Shown: in pieces, positions 10,481-23,900 of the stretch
Layout: every line of letters begins with the position of its first letter
How positions within the stretch are numbered: the first letter of the stretch is position 1
Translations under genes and position numbers: made by a program
Assembly: GCA_034509425.1 (NCBI GenBank)
Contig: JAVTVJ010000303.1
Location: 1,178,001-1,242,000 of the forward strand
Reading direction: 5' to 3'
DNA: 64,000 bases
From: Eopsaltria australis
Taxonomy: Eukaryota; Chordata; Aves; Passeriformes; Petroicidae
The notes under the pieces: generated by a model
What the model saw: only the letters and a program-made list of their open reading frames with translations
Told to the model about the DNA's origin: nothing
Databases searched by the model: none

Positions 10481-12159
10481 CCTTTAATAACTTGAGGGGG
10501 AAAGGCACTCCGCACGGAGTTTGGAGTTTGGTTAAGCTAACGAGACACAATAGCTGAGCTGATGAGCCCGTGCTGTTGTCACCTGCCATGTCCGGATGGC
10601 TCAGGGGGCCAAGGCCTTGGGCTGGGCACCCCGGGAGTGACAGCTCTTCTTTGGTCTTGGAGTCCCACCTACTGACATTTGCCATACTTGAGGAATTTGA
10701 GGAGAAAATCCTCCAATGATTTTGGGTAAGAATTGGCACACGGGTTGAGGTATGGAATTTTGGGAAAAGAATTCCTGAGCTGCTTAGCTGCTCCCCTATG
10801 TTGTGTCCTACACATTCTGTATGAAGTTGTATTAATTCCTTAAACATCTAATCATCAGCAATAAGCTTTTCCTGCTTATTGTAGAGGGGAATGGTGCCAG
10901 GGGAGCTCCCAGTTTTCCAGGAGTGGATGTGTGAGCCATGTGGCTCCATCCTGGCTGCCTGACCTCATTTTTCCATCACTTGGAGGGTGCTGCTGCCAAG
11001 GGGTGTTATTTGAGGCCCTTCCTGACAGGGGAGTCGGGCGTGGCCCTGGGGTGTTCTGAGGCAGGACAGTGGCACAGAGATGAGGATGGCCCTGGGGAGA
11101 AGATTTCTGCTCCCAGCAAGGTGTCATCTTCCTCCTTGGAGAGCAGCTGTCCATCCCCTACTAGCTATTTCTGAGTGTATCACTTGGAGCTTTGACCTTT
11201 ATTCCATGTGGTGAATTGAAAGCAATTTTATTTGCCATATCACTGTGCAGTGCAGCACTGCTGACAGGACTGTGAAGGAGTTGTTTGTTCCTCTCAGTGT
11301 AACAAGGGGAGTGACAAAGAGGACTGAGGCCTTGTGCTTTCTACCTGGAAAATGCCAAGCTGTGTTAGAGAATCAGGGAGGGCTGGGGCTGATAAACTCA
11401 GGACAGAGGCCAGATACCAAGTGCTCAGAAGGCAGGTGGCCCTCTTCTCCCACCTGGGATTCCTGAGTATTACAGAGTACACATTGAGTGAGAGCTGGGC
11501 CTCTTGACTGGCCAGGACACAGCAGCCTGCCACATCCACTTCCTCTGGAAACAAATAATTCTGGTGAATCATTCTTTCAGAGTCACCAGCGCTGTCCGTG
11601 TCTGTCTGCAGGAACTGTGATTAAAGGGCCACAGGCCAGTTAGAGAAATGAATCCAAACAGCAGCTGAATGGAGCTGAGCAGAGGTAGAGAAGAGGGGCA
11701 GGGGCTGGCTCTGGCTCCCTGCCCACATCTGGTCCCAGCTCACTAAGACTCGCTGAGATTGTTAAAATCCTCTGGTTTTATGTTCTTGCCCTGTCTGACG
11801 CACGACGTGCCCTGCACAGAGCTATCTGTGCCAGGGAATGCCAGTGACTGGGTCCAGTGTTCCTCAGGGATGTGGGCAGGTGTGCTGCAAGGGCTTCATC
11901 CAACAGGCTCTTTGGAAAAACCTGTGAGAGCTGCAGCTCCCATCAGCATAGCTGGCAAGTTCTTCCATTCCAGAGGCTTGTAGATTGGTGTGTTTGTTTT
12001 TCTGACTTAATTTACACCAGTTGGAACATGTTTGGCCATTACTTTCTGTTGCCCGTTGCCTGCTGAGGAACCCTGGCTAAATGATGTTCTTGTGGCATTA
12101 TGCAGAACAGTTGTCTTGTGCTTAGTGTCACCACTTGGCCTGGTAATGTGCACTGTGTG

Positions 12160-12420
12160 GAGGGATTTTATATGTAGATCAGTTGTGTAGATAAAAATTA
12201 TTTTGGTAAGCCCAACTGTATGTATCAGACCCAGCTATAGCTATTAAGTGATTTTTATATTTCTATTTTTCCTTTGAATATAGCTTTTTGACAACAGTTG
12301 GCAACTGCAGCATCCTATCGTATGCTTTCTCTTTCATGGTCTTTCGATTTTCTGAAAGCAGTCTCATAAAACACTTAATTTCTTCTTCAATAATAGTGAG
12401 CTTTCTGCAGCTGGAATTTC
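12160..12420. promoter_or_regulatory. AT-rich block, candidate regulatory element
   Basis: AT-rich block with AGATAAAAATTATTTTGG, CTATTAAGTGATTTTTATAT and CCTTTGAATATAGC, then TTTCGATTTTCTGAAAGC and CTTAATTTCTTC. The contrast with flanking GC-richer DNA is moderate. No gene signature is seen. Confidence 0.26.
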
Positions 12421-13689
12421 AAGTGCTGGTTCAGATCAGCATGTATGTTTTGATGGGATGAAGCAGCTTCTAAAGAGTTAGTGTGTGATTTTAATAACCA
12501 ATGCTTGGGTTCGGCTTCACTCCTGATGCTGTCTGCCGAATTTCCTTTCCCTTACAGACAAATCCTTGTCCAGGTGGACACACCCACCACCTAAATCCCC
12601 TCCCAGCCAGCTGAAGAGACTCTCTTTAAAGCAAAGAAAATTAAATACATGAAAATCTAAAAGTCTGATTTGGGTTGAACAAGAGTGAGAGTGGTTGCTA
12701 TTGGAGGTACTCACCAAAAAAAAGTACTGAATTTGGATTCCTCTCTTCCTCCCCTTCTCTTTGCCTCGTATCAAAGCAGGTTTTTTAGGAATTGCTGTTT
12801 TGAAGACTATATTAAATTCAGACAGCTTTGCAATGATGCCCTGCACTGGTTATTTGCTTTGACTTGGCTGAAATTAAAACTTTCTTTCTCTGCAAATTAT
12901 TTGCTTCTTCAGGGTTTTGTACGAGCTGGTTCATCAGCATAGCAAAAACAGTTTGAGCTGTCAGGGCTCCACTGGATTTACTCAGGTTTTCCAGCCTGAA
13001 AGAAATGCAGCCAAGCCATTAAAGTAAAATTAAAAGAAAAACTTGGGAATCAAGGTACTGGAATCAGTCAGGTGCTAGAAAGAGTTTTCTGAGGGCTAAG
13101 CTGTGGGACTCAGCAGGCTTTTGTGGGCATTGTGCTGGATGGGCATGATGTTACTGATCTCAGCCTCTTCTGGTGGCTGGATTGGTGCTGGAAATGCAGG
13201 GGCTGTGCTCTGTAGCACCCAAGGAGCTGCTGGAATGGGGCTTTGACAAAAGTACCGGGAAATGGCATGGAAATGTGCGGGGACATTCCTCACACTTGTG
13301 TCCATCTGGAGCTCTTTTGCTCCTTGCCAGGAGGCCAGACCCTTAGCAGTGCAGCCCAGGGAGCAGGGCATGCACAGGCTCTCCAGGTGGTGTCTGCTGC
13401 AGGGCTCAGCACTGCCATTGTTGTTGTTTCTCTGAAGCCTCCTCCATCGCGGGCAGCGGGTGCTGGCTGCAGAGCTGCCCACAGCTGCCTCAGCCTTGCT
13501 GGACACTGTTGGTGTGGGAGCTGCCCTGGGATGCTCCAACAGTCACCAGTGCGGATACAGAGATGGATGGGTACCAGCTTTTGCTCTGCTGGCCTCCTTC
13601 CCCCCAGCTGTTGAGTGCTTCTCTCAGGCACCACGTGTGTGTAAAAGGCAGACTTGGACAGTGATAGCAGCGGCCACAGAAGGCTATAA

Positions 13690-13850
13690 AATGAGACTAA
13701 AGCAGGAAATACAATTTCTGTAATTGCTGGGGGAGAAGAGTCAAATTGCTGTTATTTACACCTGCTGTACCAGGGATTAAATCCCATAATGAACTGCACT
13801 ACTCTGGATTGACACCAGAGAGCAAAATTTATCCTGCTAACTGGGTGTCC
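13690..13850. promoter_or_regulatory. Candidate element with a TAATCC-type palindrome
   Basis: Contains TACAATTTCTGTAATTGC, TCAAATTGCTGTTATTTACA and, at 13773-13785, the 13-bp palindrome GGGATT-A-AATCCC. The left side reads GGGATTA, the reverse complement of TAATCCC, a bicoid-class (OTX/PITX-type) site. The following CATAATGAAC adds another TAAT core. Supported by motif only. Confidence 0.34.
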
Positions 13851-14239
13851 CTCAGATTCCTTCAGGCTGCGCTGGCTGATGATAGAGGGCTCTGAGCTTT
13901 GCTGCTGTTCCTCAGCCTGTTCGTTGCCTGCTCGTCACTGAGGGACCTGCAGGGTCCCTTCTCGGGGCCGGAGCTGTGCAGGGCAGGCTGGGGCAGCTGG
14001 CATAGACAGGCAGGGACCATCCCACGTGCTCCCAGACACATCCAGAACATCTTTGGGGATGCTAGGATTTGGAAGTGAGCCCTGTTCCCCTTCTTGGCAC
14101 TCCCCAAGGCATTGGTGGAGCAGTGTGCTGGAATGGATGATGCGTAATTGAGCGTGGCTGTATCCAAGTGTGTTCGGGGTGCAGAACATCCCTGTGTACG
14201 AACACTTGTGTGTTAATGTGCTTTTCCTTCATGCCGACC

Positions 14240-14350
14240 TGGTTCCATTAGGAAGGGAGGCATTGTGTAATATAATAGACATGATTAACTTTAATTGCAC
14301 TTCTTTGTTGGGAAAATAGACATGTAATTAAAAACCTGACATGCGTTGTA
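14240..14350. promoter_or_regulatory. Candidate conserved non-coding element
   Basis: About 110 bp with CCATTAGG, GTGTAATATAATAGACATG, GATTAACTTTAATTGCAC and AATAGACATGTAATTAAAAAC. AATAGACATG and its near copy occur twice, about 45 bp apart. It is a small, sharply bounded AT-rich block inside GC-richer DNA. Confidence 0.33.
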
Positions 14351-15489
14351 CTTTTTTTCTCCAACAATTTACTTGCTGGCATGTCTTCAAGAGGATATTC
14401 CGCAAGGCCCTCACCACTTACTCGTGCATGTCTCCACAAGTCCAACTCCTGTCTTTCTGAAGCCCCGGTGTCTGATGCCCAGACTGAACTGGCTAGTTAG
14501 CACATCCTGCTGGTCATTCCCTCCTTTCCCAAGAGAAAAAGAGCTGAAAGTCTTAAAATGCTGTTCATTTTGCAGGATAATTCAGGGTATTGATGTACTG
14601 GAAAATGAGATGCTCTTTGCATTTTCACTGCTGAGGAACGTGCCCGATTCTTGCTCAGAGTCTCCTGTCCACAGGAGGTGAGGTATGACTCAGGCCAGGC
14701 TTCAGTTGTACCAGTTAAATCATAATTCTGGTTTGTCTGGAGTCCAAACTCCTTCTCCAGAGTCCCTTCTGTGTATGCTGAGAAAATACTTCGGGGTTTC
14801 TTAGAGCCCTTCTCATCTCCCAGAAAAAAAAGGGAAAGTTCAGATGCCCCAGCCAGGCAGTGTTACCCACAGTGGACTTTAGTCCTCTGGCAGAGTGCTT
14901 TCCCTTTGGGAATTCCTGTCTCTCTTTCCTGCTCAGCTCCCTAAGACAGTGTTGAGTTACTGAACTGAAATGTTGTGCCCTGGCTCCGTGCCGGGGGTGA
15001 AAGGGAGTGACGTGGAGCGATGTGAGTCCCTTTGCCTGGCAGCGCTAGGACCTACATGAAAACCTGAGATAGTCTCACCTACCCAGCACCTCTGGGTGGG
15101 TACAGAGCACTCTTCAGCCTTGCAGGAGCAGATGAACAGACACCCAGCACCAGTGTACAGCACGCATAAACACTTGGGCTGTGGTCCAGGGTTGTAACTG
15201 TCCTGCCAGGGACACCGCGCACATGGGGCAAAGTCCATCAGAGATCCCCAGGAGAGCTTGGGAAACCTCTGTGTTCCTTTAGCTGGGCTGCACTGGGGTC
15301 TTGACAAAATTCCTGCTGTCCTGGAAGACACTGTTGCTGTGCTGATGATTTGTGCTCTGCTGTTCCCAGCCTCTGGGAAGGTGGGGTTTTATGGACCCCT
15401 TAGTCCATTTGTTCTGTTTATCTCTGCCACACTTTATTTTGTCCATCTTTCCATGGTCTGTGTTGTTTTCTGGTTCTTTTATTGTCATT

Positions 15490-15735
15490 ATTCAAAACAT
15501 GAATAGAAGTGAATATCCTCTAAGTTATGAATGTAATCAATTTTGAGTCTTTAATTGTAATTTTTTTTCCATAAAATTCTTTTAATTTAGTCTAATATAA
15601 TGGCACATCAAGCAGTAATGGGTATATTAAATTGAATCATGATGTTCATATACACATTTTATGACACAATCAAATATCCCAATGCATTAATTCATGTCAA
15701 TCAGTTAATAAAATCAAATAGGAAACATTTCTCTA
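15490..15735. promoter_or_regulatory. Candidate conserved non-coding element (TAAT-rich, 245 bp)
   Basis: One of the most AT-rich blocks in the window. Words include TGTAATCAATTTTGAG, CTTTAATTGTAATTTT, TTTAATTTAGTCTAATATAATGG, AAATTGAATCATGATG, GCATTAATTCATGTCAATCAG and TTAATAAAATCAAATAGG. TGTCAATCAG is close to a PBX/MEIS composite. No coding potential is present. It is a strong composition-based enhancer candidate. Confidence 0.42.
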
Positions 15736-18700
15736 GTGCTGTTAACTGCGTTTCTCCCATTTGGAGGGTGACAAGATGGTGAGGGCCTCTCTATCTTGCC
15801 TAGTTCGTGTTTTCCTGGCTGTGTTGGAGTCGATATATTTACTTGCTTGATGAGTACAAAGAGTGTCAGTTCCAGTGGCCCCCCACCAAAATCCAGTAAT
15901 GGGGAGCACAAGGCCCCACCTTTATCTTGTCCTACCCTGGTTCTGTTGGTACAGTCCTGTCCCCAGAGACCCCCCCTAAATAAGAAAGGAATATCAGCTG
16001 TGAACTTGGGGGATAACTTCTCTTTTAAGATGTCTTCCCTTCTGATGTTGGCCTTCAAGGACAAAGAGCTGCAGCGAGTTTACTGCACACAGTTGTGAGG
16101 AAGGAGAACAGGAAATTTCCTTCCCTAGCAGTTGGCATCGGAGCAGTTCTTTGGGCTTCTCATCTGCTGCACTTCCAGGGTGGGTGTCGGCCACGCTCCA
16201 GAGGGTGCTGAACCTGCAGTAGGTCTGTTTCCCTTCTTTGCTTGTAAGCAGAAGTTTGCTTTCTAGTAACCATGTTCCTTTGCCTCTCCAATAGTCTGCT
16301 GACAGGTGTTTTACCTTCGGTGTACATTGCTGGATGGAAAATGGACATTTTTGTGCAGCAGTTACTCAGCGTGCATCAAAAACAGGCTGTAACAGAAGCA
16401 GTGAGATACAAGCCTCATGGGCTCTCCACATCCTAGGCTGGGGCAGTCAAATGTAGGTGGTAGTAGCTCTTCCTTCTCATGTAAAGAAAAGGACTCGTGT
16501 CGATAAGCAGCTGAGTAGCTGAATGAATTGTGTCTGGATACCCCAGCAAGTGTTCCAGAACTGACATTCCCAGCCCACATGTGGATAGGGTTTGCTGGAG
16601 CTGTTTCATTGATGATGCTTAAAAAGTTTATTTCTTTGGTTTTTTTTTCATTGTTTTATGCCTACTTGCAGGGCTTCTAAGTGTCATATCTGATCTCAGA
16701 GTGAGAGCCATGACATGGCAACCAAAAGGGAGGATTTCTGGCTCTAGGGAAAGGGTCTGGATGTGACTTTATGATTTCATCAGAAACTCGATCTGTTCAT
16801 TACAGAGCTTTGAGCAAAGGCTGGAGGTGTGCACAGCAGCTAACCTGAACACTGACAGCTGAGTATTCACCAGGGGAGTGGAGTCTCAGAAGTCAGGGGT
16901 GGGGTTGTAGGGATAAGTAACTCGGTGACATCGGTTGGAGAGAACTCTCCATCGGTTGGCCGTTCATTGTCCTCTGGCTCCTGGCTCCCTCATAATCCTG
17001 TATATCACAGACACCATTTGTGTTGGGAAGGAAATGGGGGAAGAAAGCAGCGGTGGCTGCACTGTGTCTGTCCGTGGTGGTCAACAGCAGAGTGTCAGGG
17101 CACCTCTTCAACGCACCGGGCACAAGCTGTGCCTGAGGGCTGGAACAGCTGCTTTAGGGCATGGTCCTTTTAACCCCAAGGCTTGAGGCCAGTGCCCACA
17201 CCCTCTGTGGAATTAGAACCTGGCCAGGCCCACTGGCAAGGATTTGTGAAGAGGACATTTATTGCTTGCTGCTTATTTCTGCCTGACTTACCACTGGAGC
17301 CTGGCTCAAGGTGTGCTGAGCTTGGATTCCTGCTCTTCAGTACCTTTGATGTTGTAAGCAAGGAGTGGCCACTGTGGAAATGTGAGTGAGAGTGGAATTG
17401 GGTGATGAAAATAAGCAAAGTCCAAGACTTACCAAGGACAGGAGTGTTGAAGGCAGCTGTGATAGTCCAAGGTGTGAAATATCTGTAAGCACACAGCATT
17501 TGGACACCTGTTTTTCTGCTGAGTGGGTTGAAATCCTCCAAGCCCTTGTGTTTTGATATCATCTGATATTATGGTTGGTTTGAGAACAATGAGGAATGAC
17601 AGCATCATGCATCTGGATCCCTGTGAGTGTATGAGCAGGGAAGGGAAGGCCTGAACTGCGCCAGTGGGCTGGCAGGAGCGAGGGGATTCTCTGCTGATGG
17701 CACCACATGCCCAGCAATCCCCAGAGAGTATTTGCTTTTTTTTTCCCCCTTGCCACCCTGTAACATTCAACGAGAGAAGGATTTTTAGGAATGCTGATCT
17801 ACAACATAGGTGGAAGCACTAGGTTAAGTTTAAGCTCAAACACTGACCCATGTTGTCACCCTACTCTGTGCTGTGCCTGTTGGGGTGAAGGTGCTTTCAG
17901 AGCAGGATAAAATTCCTTCTAAATAAATCGTTTTGACATTTCCTTCCCTGTGAAGTGCCTGGGAGGAATGGTACCAGTGGCATCTTGGCAGGGACAGCTC
18001 TGTTAGGCGGTTTCATGGCCCTGCGGTGTCCCTGGAGTCGTGTCAGCTGTGGGAAGGGATCAGCACCTCTGGTTTGTCATCTCGGAAGTGTCTGCAGGCT
18101 GATGGCTCAGCGCATTTCCCAGGCTCGCTCTGCCTGATGCCCGAGAAGATGTTTAGTCAGCAGAAACAGAGCACAGTTCACGGGCTGTTGGGGTTTTATT
18201 CCACAGTATTTGTTTGCAGGATCGTCACAAACGCAATAAATCTCTTGTAGGTGCCCACTGTCAGAGGGCATTTCAGAACTGTTTCTGTACAGCTGGAACT
18301 GTGCTCCGTGCTCCATGCTACCTTTGTGCTGGAGTGCTGTGGGGAAACCTTAGAGAAGGGCTCAGATACCCTTCACTAGAGAGCCAGACTGGTTTCGTTA
18401 TCAGGAGAGGGACTTGAAGCGTGAGAGGAACAGTGTGAAGGCAGGTGGAAGGGGCTGAGGGACAGGCCTGGCCTGTGCAGTGCTGGGGCTGGGTGGGATT
18501 TTAGAGAACACAGCCAAGAGCAGGCAGTGAAAGCCCTCCAAGCTGAAGCTGCAGGGAGAAATTCAGCTGAGGGAATGATGTTCCTTGTTTTATTTGTCCA
18601 GGTGGCGTTGCAGGTGTGTAAGTGATGTAGAAGAGATGGTCCAAGACATTGAGTAAATCCTGAGACTGAGCAAAGTCAGGCTGTTCTGAAAGCAAGTGCT

Positions 18701-20428
18701 GCTGCTGCCGCCTTGGTTGAAAACTCATGAAGAGAGACTGGGGTTGTGGGGAGGAAACACAACTGCTTCATAAAAGCTCTCTGTTCCTCCATCTCCATTG
18801 CAATGTCTCTGCCTGTGCAGAGTGGAGGCAGGATGGATCCCAGGGGTGCTGGAGGGAGAGATGCAGAAAGGGAACAAGTGTCTGAGTGGGACAGGAGGGC
18901 TGGGAGCTCCCTGCTCTTGGAAATCTCTTTCCAGAGCACAGACAGATGCCACTGGGTTTGTGCTGCATGCGTTTTAGAGTCCAATTCCCAGCCAGGGCTC
19001 CCCTTGGCAATGGAGCGGAGGGCTGGGGAGGCAGGAATAGCAGTCCTCCCACATCTATGGAGCAGATAAACAGCTGCCATGGGGGCTGGGCAGAGCTTTT
19101 TGCCTCAGGCTTGGACCCATCAGGCTTTTTGTGGGAGTGTGCCAGCATCCACATTTGACAAGGCAGTGGGTTGAGGTGCTTTCCCTTCCTGGCTGTCCCT
19201 CCGCACTGGCCCTGGACTTAAAATATTTAAGAAGCCGCGTTGCCTTCCCTGGGCAGGATGAAAAGACAGAGATGGGTTTGTTGGCAGCAGCCGTGCCAGG
19301 AACCAGACGTGGCTCTGCTGGCCCATCCCCTCAGGTTCCAGTGCCTCCATTCGGGGCTCCAGGTCTGACCACAGCCCCATGGCAACTGGAGTGGCTGGGA
19401 GCACAGCACAGCACTGTAGCTCTGGCTCTGACAGCCCCGTCAGCCCTTCTCCAAGTGTGCAAGGGAGCCTGGCTGTGACAGGTCTGTCAGTCTGTCTCCG
19501 GGTGTGGAGGGGAGCCCTTTTAAAGGAAAGCCTTGCCTGAGATGCAAAGTGCTTAAAAAAGCACATCAACTTCTGCCTCTAACCCAAATTCACAGCCTGT
19601 GGGGTGGCTGCAGCAGCAGAATGGGCCCACCTTCTCTCCTTCTGTGGTTTCCAAGAGCAGTATTTCCTTCCTCCTGCTTTCACCTCTGGCAGTGGGGATT
19701 GTGTGTAGGCACCACACAGAGCTCTGGTGGGTCTGGCTTTGGGAGCCAGGGACTGGAACACTCCTTCCCTTGGTATCTGCCTCAGAGCATTGCAGAGGCT
19801 TTGAACTGGTGGAAAAAGAGTATTGTGATTAACAGGTGCTCATTGTGAGCCATCTTTTTTACCTTCCAGCTCACCTTGAGATGTGAAGACCCAAACTGAA
19901 AAGGTTTTAGAGACAATCCCTTCTTTCTTTCTTGGCATGGCATGGCATTGCATTATGGCTGTCATTTGTGCAGTGGTAGATAAGCTTAGTATCAAGGCTA
20001 TAAGATCAGTGAGGCCCAACCTCCAGTGCCATCATTCCTCTGTAGACTGAAGCTGAGGTTCCTCTTGTCTCAGCTCAAGCATAAACTTTTTGGCGTGATT
20101 AGTACGTGTTCTTTGTTGTTAAAATCTGTGCGTTACCTGGAAAGAAGCCAGTCCAAGCCATGGTGAAGGTACTCTCGATCCAGATCTTCTGTGTTTGCAC
20201 TGAAATGCCTTTAGGACAAAACCAGTTATTTTCTGAGCAGCATCTCTGAAAATAGTTGAGGAAAAAATTGAAATTATCTGCCCTTAATAGGAAGAGATGA
20301 GGTGAAGAGTTCCAGCATAGCTGCACTGGTTTCTGTAGCATCTTTCCATTCTGTCTCTGGATTCCCGTGAAGAGCAGAATCCCTTGGCACCAAAGTTAGG
20401 GAGTGTTTCCCTTACAGTATCCAGCATG

Positions 20429-20445
20429 GTGTGTGTGTGTGTGTG
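20429..20445 (+). repeat. Short GT microsatellite
   Basis: Eight GT dinucleotides in an otherwise unremarkable stretch just left of a large AT-rich island. It is a simple sequence repeat that may vary in length, with no other feature attached. Confidence 0.9.
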
Positions 20446-20474
20446 GAATGCTGAGGAAGGAGGGGCATCTTCAA

Positions 20475-20925
20475 AGACATCACTAATGAAAATATTCGTT
20501 CTAAGTGAGAGAAAGGGTTCTAATCAGGCTGCCTCATTTTAGGTTATTAATGTAATTGAAAACACAGTCTACCTAAATCATGCAAATTATATGCAGGGTG
20601 AGAATTTTTTTTCTGCTATCATAATGATAATCTAAATAAAATGTGGGTTGTAAGTGGAGTTGTGAAAGACTGGATCTGAGATTAATATGAAATGCAAAGA
20701 TTAAAAAAAGATACACGTAGTGTAGAGCTGCAACTCTGCTTTTATGACATTTGAAATCCTAATTTATGACCATTGTAACCAGGTTTTTAACTGTATGGAA
20801 AATGGAATGAGGTTAAACTTCTTCCTATTAGCATTAGAGTTACAATCACAACACATTACAATGGACTAATAAATGTTACTTTTTGAGTAATGAAATTGCC
20901 ATCAAGGCCCTGTTAAGTGGAATGA
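20475..20925. promoter_or_regulatory. Large candidate non-coding element with octamer motif
   Basis: A 450-bp AT-rich block. At 20580-20595 an exact POU octamer ATGCAAAT is followed directly by TATATGCA, giving two ATGCA half sites. Other words are GTTATTAATGTAATTG, CATAATGATAATC, GATTAATATGAAATG, CCTAATTTATGACC, CTATTAGCATTAG and GGACTAATAAATG. No open frame is longer than chance. This is the longest continuous block of its type and a good candidate for a neural or pluripotency-type POU-bound enhancer. Confidence 0.43.
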
Positions 20926-23900
20926 GGTTGTAATTAGAGTGGGGCTGTGCAGGGATGGGCAGAGGCTGCCAGGGCACCCACAACATTCCAGACACCATAG
21001 GCAGTCCTGGCTCCAGTCTCTACCTACGGAGTGCTTCCACAACACCTGAGAACACCCAGATCTGCCGCCGAGTCCCATGGAGCCAGAGCAGCCTGGAATC
21101 ATTATTCCAAATTTTCTAGGATCTTTTGGGAAGCGGATGTGGATTGTGTGTGAAGAGGCCCAGGACAGAGCTTAGAAATATGTCTGTGCCATAGGCAGAA
21201 ATGTCAGGTTGTCATCACATTGGATTAGATTTCAGATTTTATTCCTGTAGGGAAAGGGGCTGGATTGTCAAAGCCAGAGTGGGGATCAGGTGTCCTGCAG
21301 CAACTGGAAGTCCCCTAAAATACCTACAGATTAGTCAGAAATAGCTCCCAGTCCATTCCTGAGCAGCTCCAGCACACGGCAGCATCATGGTTAGCTCCCT
21401 GCATTTCCCCACTGTGTCCCGTGGCTGGAGCTGTGAGGGACACAGGAGGTATCCAGGACCCCAGGGAGGGAGTGCTGCAGGTACCCACAGCACCTGTAAT
21501 TCCATCACAGCCTTGGGAAGGAAAGTGTTCACAGATAGCCATGTAAGAGGATCTGTTCTGTGGCTGCTCAGGGACACAGGTGTCACTTCCCAGGCATGTC
21601 CGTGTAGGGGAAGTGGTTTGAAAGGCTGGATAGTGCAAAGGGACCTTTGTCCTGGGAACAGCAGAGACCTGGCACTGTCTGACAACCGGATTCCACTTGG
21701 TGAAGGTCTTGGTTGCTGTCCCTTCCCTCATCCTGACCAGAGCTCTGGTCCACTCCATACTGGGTTGCCCAGGTGAGAGGGAACAAGGAAAGTCTGATTG
21801 TGTTCTGGTGTAGGTTGTCCCTGGGCTTTTTCCTGATTTCCCATGGCTGTATATAGTGGAATCAGACCATTAGATGGTGGTGGCCTGTTGTGTTCAGCCA
21901 GCACTTGAGCGAGTAAAAACTAAATTAGATGTCAGTTACAATTTTCAGAGGTAGTTACACTAATTCTGATAAATTTTTTCAGTCTTTTCTTTGTTCCGGG
22001 ATGTCCCAGAGTGAGTGCACAGATTGGCACCAGGCAGGGATGACTTAGCTTGGAAAAGGGCTCAGCTGAGCTGTGGCTGGCAGAGCCAGTGTCCCCTGGG
22101 GGCTGCAGGGAGCCTGACTGCAGTGGACACGGGCAGCCAAGGCACTTGGGGATGTGAGAGGCAGGGAAATATGTGAAATGGAGACTTAATGAGAATAAGG
22201 TAGTTAGCTGAACAAAAAAGGAAATACTCTAGTAAATAAGGGGTTTAAGGCCCTAAAAACTTCTCTGCCCTTGCTGGCAGCTGGGCTGGTATAGTGGAGG
22301 ATGCTGTCTGGTTTTTCTCACTGAGACTCACCATATCTGCAGCTGCGGTTTAGGACATGATCAAGGGTATTCTAAATTCATTTCTTCAGGAGCATTTCTT
22401 AGCGTGCACCAGATATTGCTCTTCGGACTAATGTCACGGCTCCTGGTATGGAGGGAGGCTGGTGGCTGCTTCCACAACACTCCTCTCCTTTTGAAAACGT
22501 TTGCACTACAAGGTATTTGAAGGCTATGCATAAAATACAGTCCAAATTGTCTTCACATACAGATCAGCCTGGCTGCATTGATGTCAGTGCTGCTGGTCCA
22601 GCCTGCTGGGCACTGCATCCTCACAGTGGAGCCACAACTTAGCTCCCAGAAAAGCTTTGCCCCCAGAATTTAATTGTATTCCTAATTCTTTCCCCCAGGA
22701 GCCCTGTGGGGAGGAGGGGTGTCACGCTGCACTGGATGGCCAGCCAGGCCTGGGAAAAGGAGAATGAAGAGGAGTGTATAGCATCCCCAGCTCCTTAGAG
22801 GTCTTTCCAGGAAAATCAACATCTAACCCTGAGTTACATGGAGGAGCAGCACACTGCTGTCCCTGTGCTACGTGTCCCAGTGGTTTCACTGTCCCCCAAT
22901 TAATAACAAAGACTCTAAATTTCATCTCATCTTGGCTACCTTTGGTTCCCATACTGGCTTCCATTACGGCTGGAAGAGCTGAATTGAATTCAGGTACAAG
23001 GAACTGCTCCTGCCATGGAGGGTGGACTTGATCCTGCAGTTCCTCTTTGTTGTATGGCCTCCTGTCCTGTGTCATCCTCGTCTGTAATGTCTTGCTGCTG
23101 GCGTTCATGGGTGCATCTGAGGGTCACAGACCTGGGAGACTCTGGCTCCATCAGAGGCAGAGGGTGTTTGGGTTCTGTCTCTCCTGAATTTTTTTCCCAG
23201 ATGTTGGGGTTCCTCAGAGTTGTGTAACACTCATCAGAACTGAACTTCTGGCTTGTTAGAATCAAAGGAAGTGGTTTAATCCACTGGTGCTGTTTGGTTC
23301 TCATCTCTGTGTCCCTTCCCTTAGTTTTTCTGAATGAATGTCTTTTACAGGCATGTCAGAAATGAGCATTTTGTGGGTAATCATTTTGATATCTCCATCA
23401 GAGTACTGGTACCCTGTTCCCATTCCTATGGACAGCCCTTAAATGGTGGCTTGTTTGGTTTTTTCAGAAATGCTATTAATTTACTTTGCAGTTGCCCTTC
23501 TAGATCAGCATCGGGATGCTGAATTAGATCTGACCATACAGAGATTTTCTTTAACCCTTTTGCTCTCTGTTCTCTCCACAAACACAAGCCAGTGCAGTTG
23601 GTACCCTGCATTCTCACAGGGCTGGCTATTCTACAGGAAACAAGGCAGGTATCTTACATAAACCAGAGCCTCTTTTCCCTGCTTTTGTGTGTTACAGAGC
23701 AGATAATCCACACTCCTGACAAATTTCTGCTCCTGTTTAGTTGCAAACACAGTCTCTTCCTGTCCAGAACCTGGTGGTACTGCAGGTCAAAAGGAGATTG
23801 GTTCCCTGTATCTGTATTTCCCCTGAACAGATGCAGAAGCCAATGTCTGAACTAGGATGGCACTTGGTGCCCCTTGTCCCTGTAGGCCAGACTCGCATTG

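Larger units (their letters stand above)
7851..12160. other. Non-genic stretch: no gene recognised
   Basis: No exon is recognised. A cluster of overlapping frames at 9425-9924 (up to 161 codons plus, 106 codons minus) falls in GC-rich DNA with few stops and has no recognisable domain. Minus-strand frames of 149 codons (10398-10847) and 92 codons (10876-11154 and 11294-11572) also look like chance. AT-rich blocks at 9110-9245, 9950-10090 and 10375-10480 and a G-run at 9066-9084 are listed separately. Confidence 0.55.
12420..20470. other. Non-genic stretch: no gene recognised
   Basis: Many short frames overlap on both strands, notably at 13096-13723 and 18676-19569 (up to 149 codons) in GC-rich sequence. 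None has a recognisable domain or a matching splice pair. AT-rich candidates at 13690-13850, 14240-14350 and 15490-15735 are listed separately. The 16000-20400 part is mostly unremarkable; a minus-strand donor-like TTG/GTAAGTC near 17430 lacks a convincing acceptor. Confidence 0.55.

Noticed and set aside
17420..17560. Minus-strand exon ending at CCTTG/GTAAGTC
   Set aside because: The acceptor side lacks a pyrimidine tract and the two open frames through it have no recognisable product.
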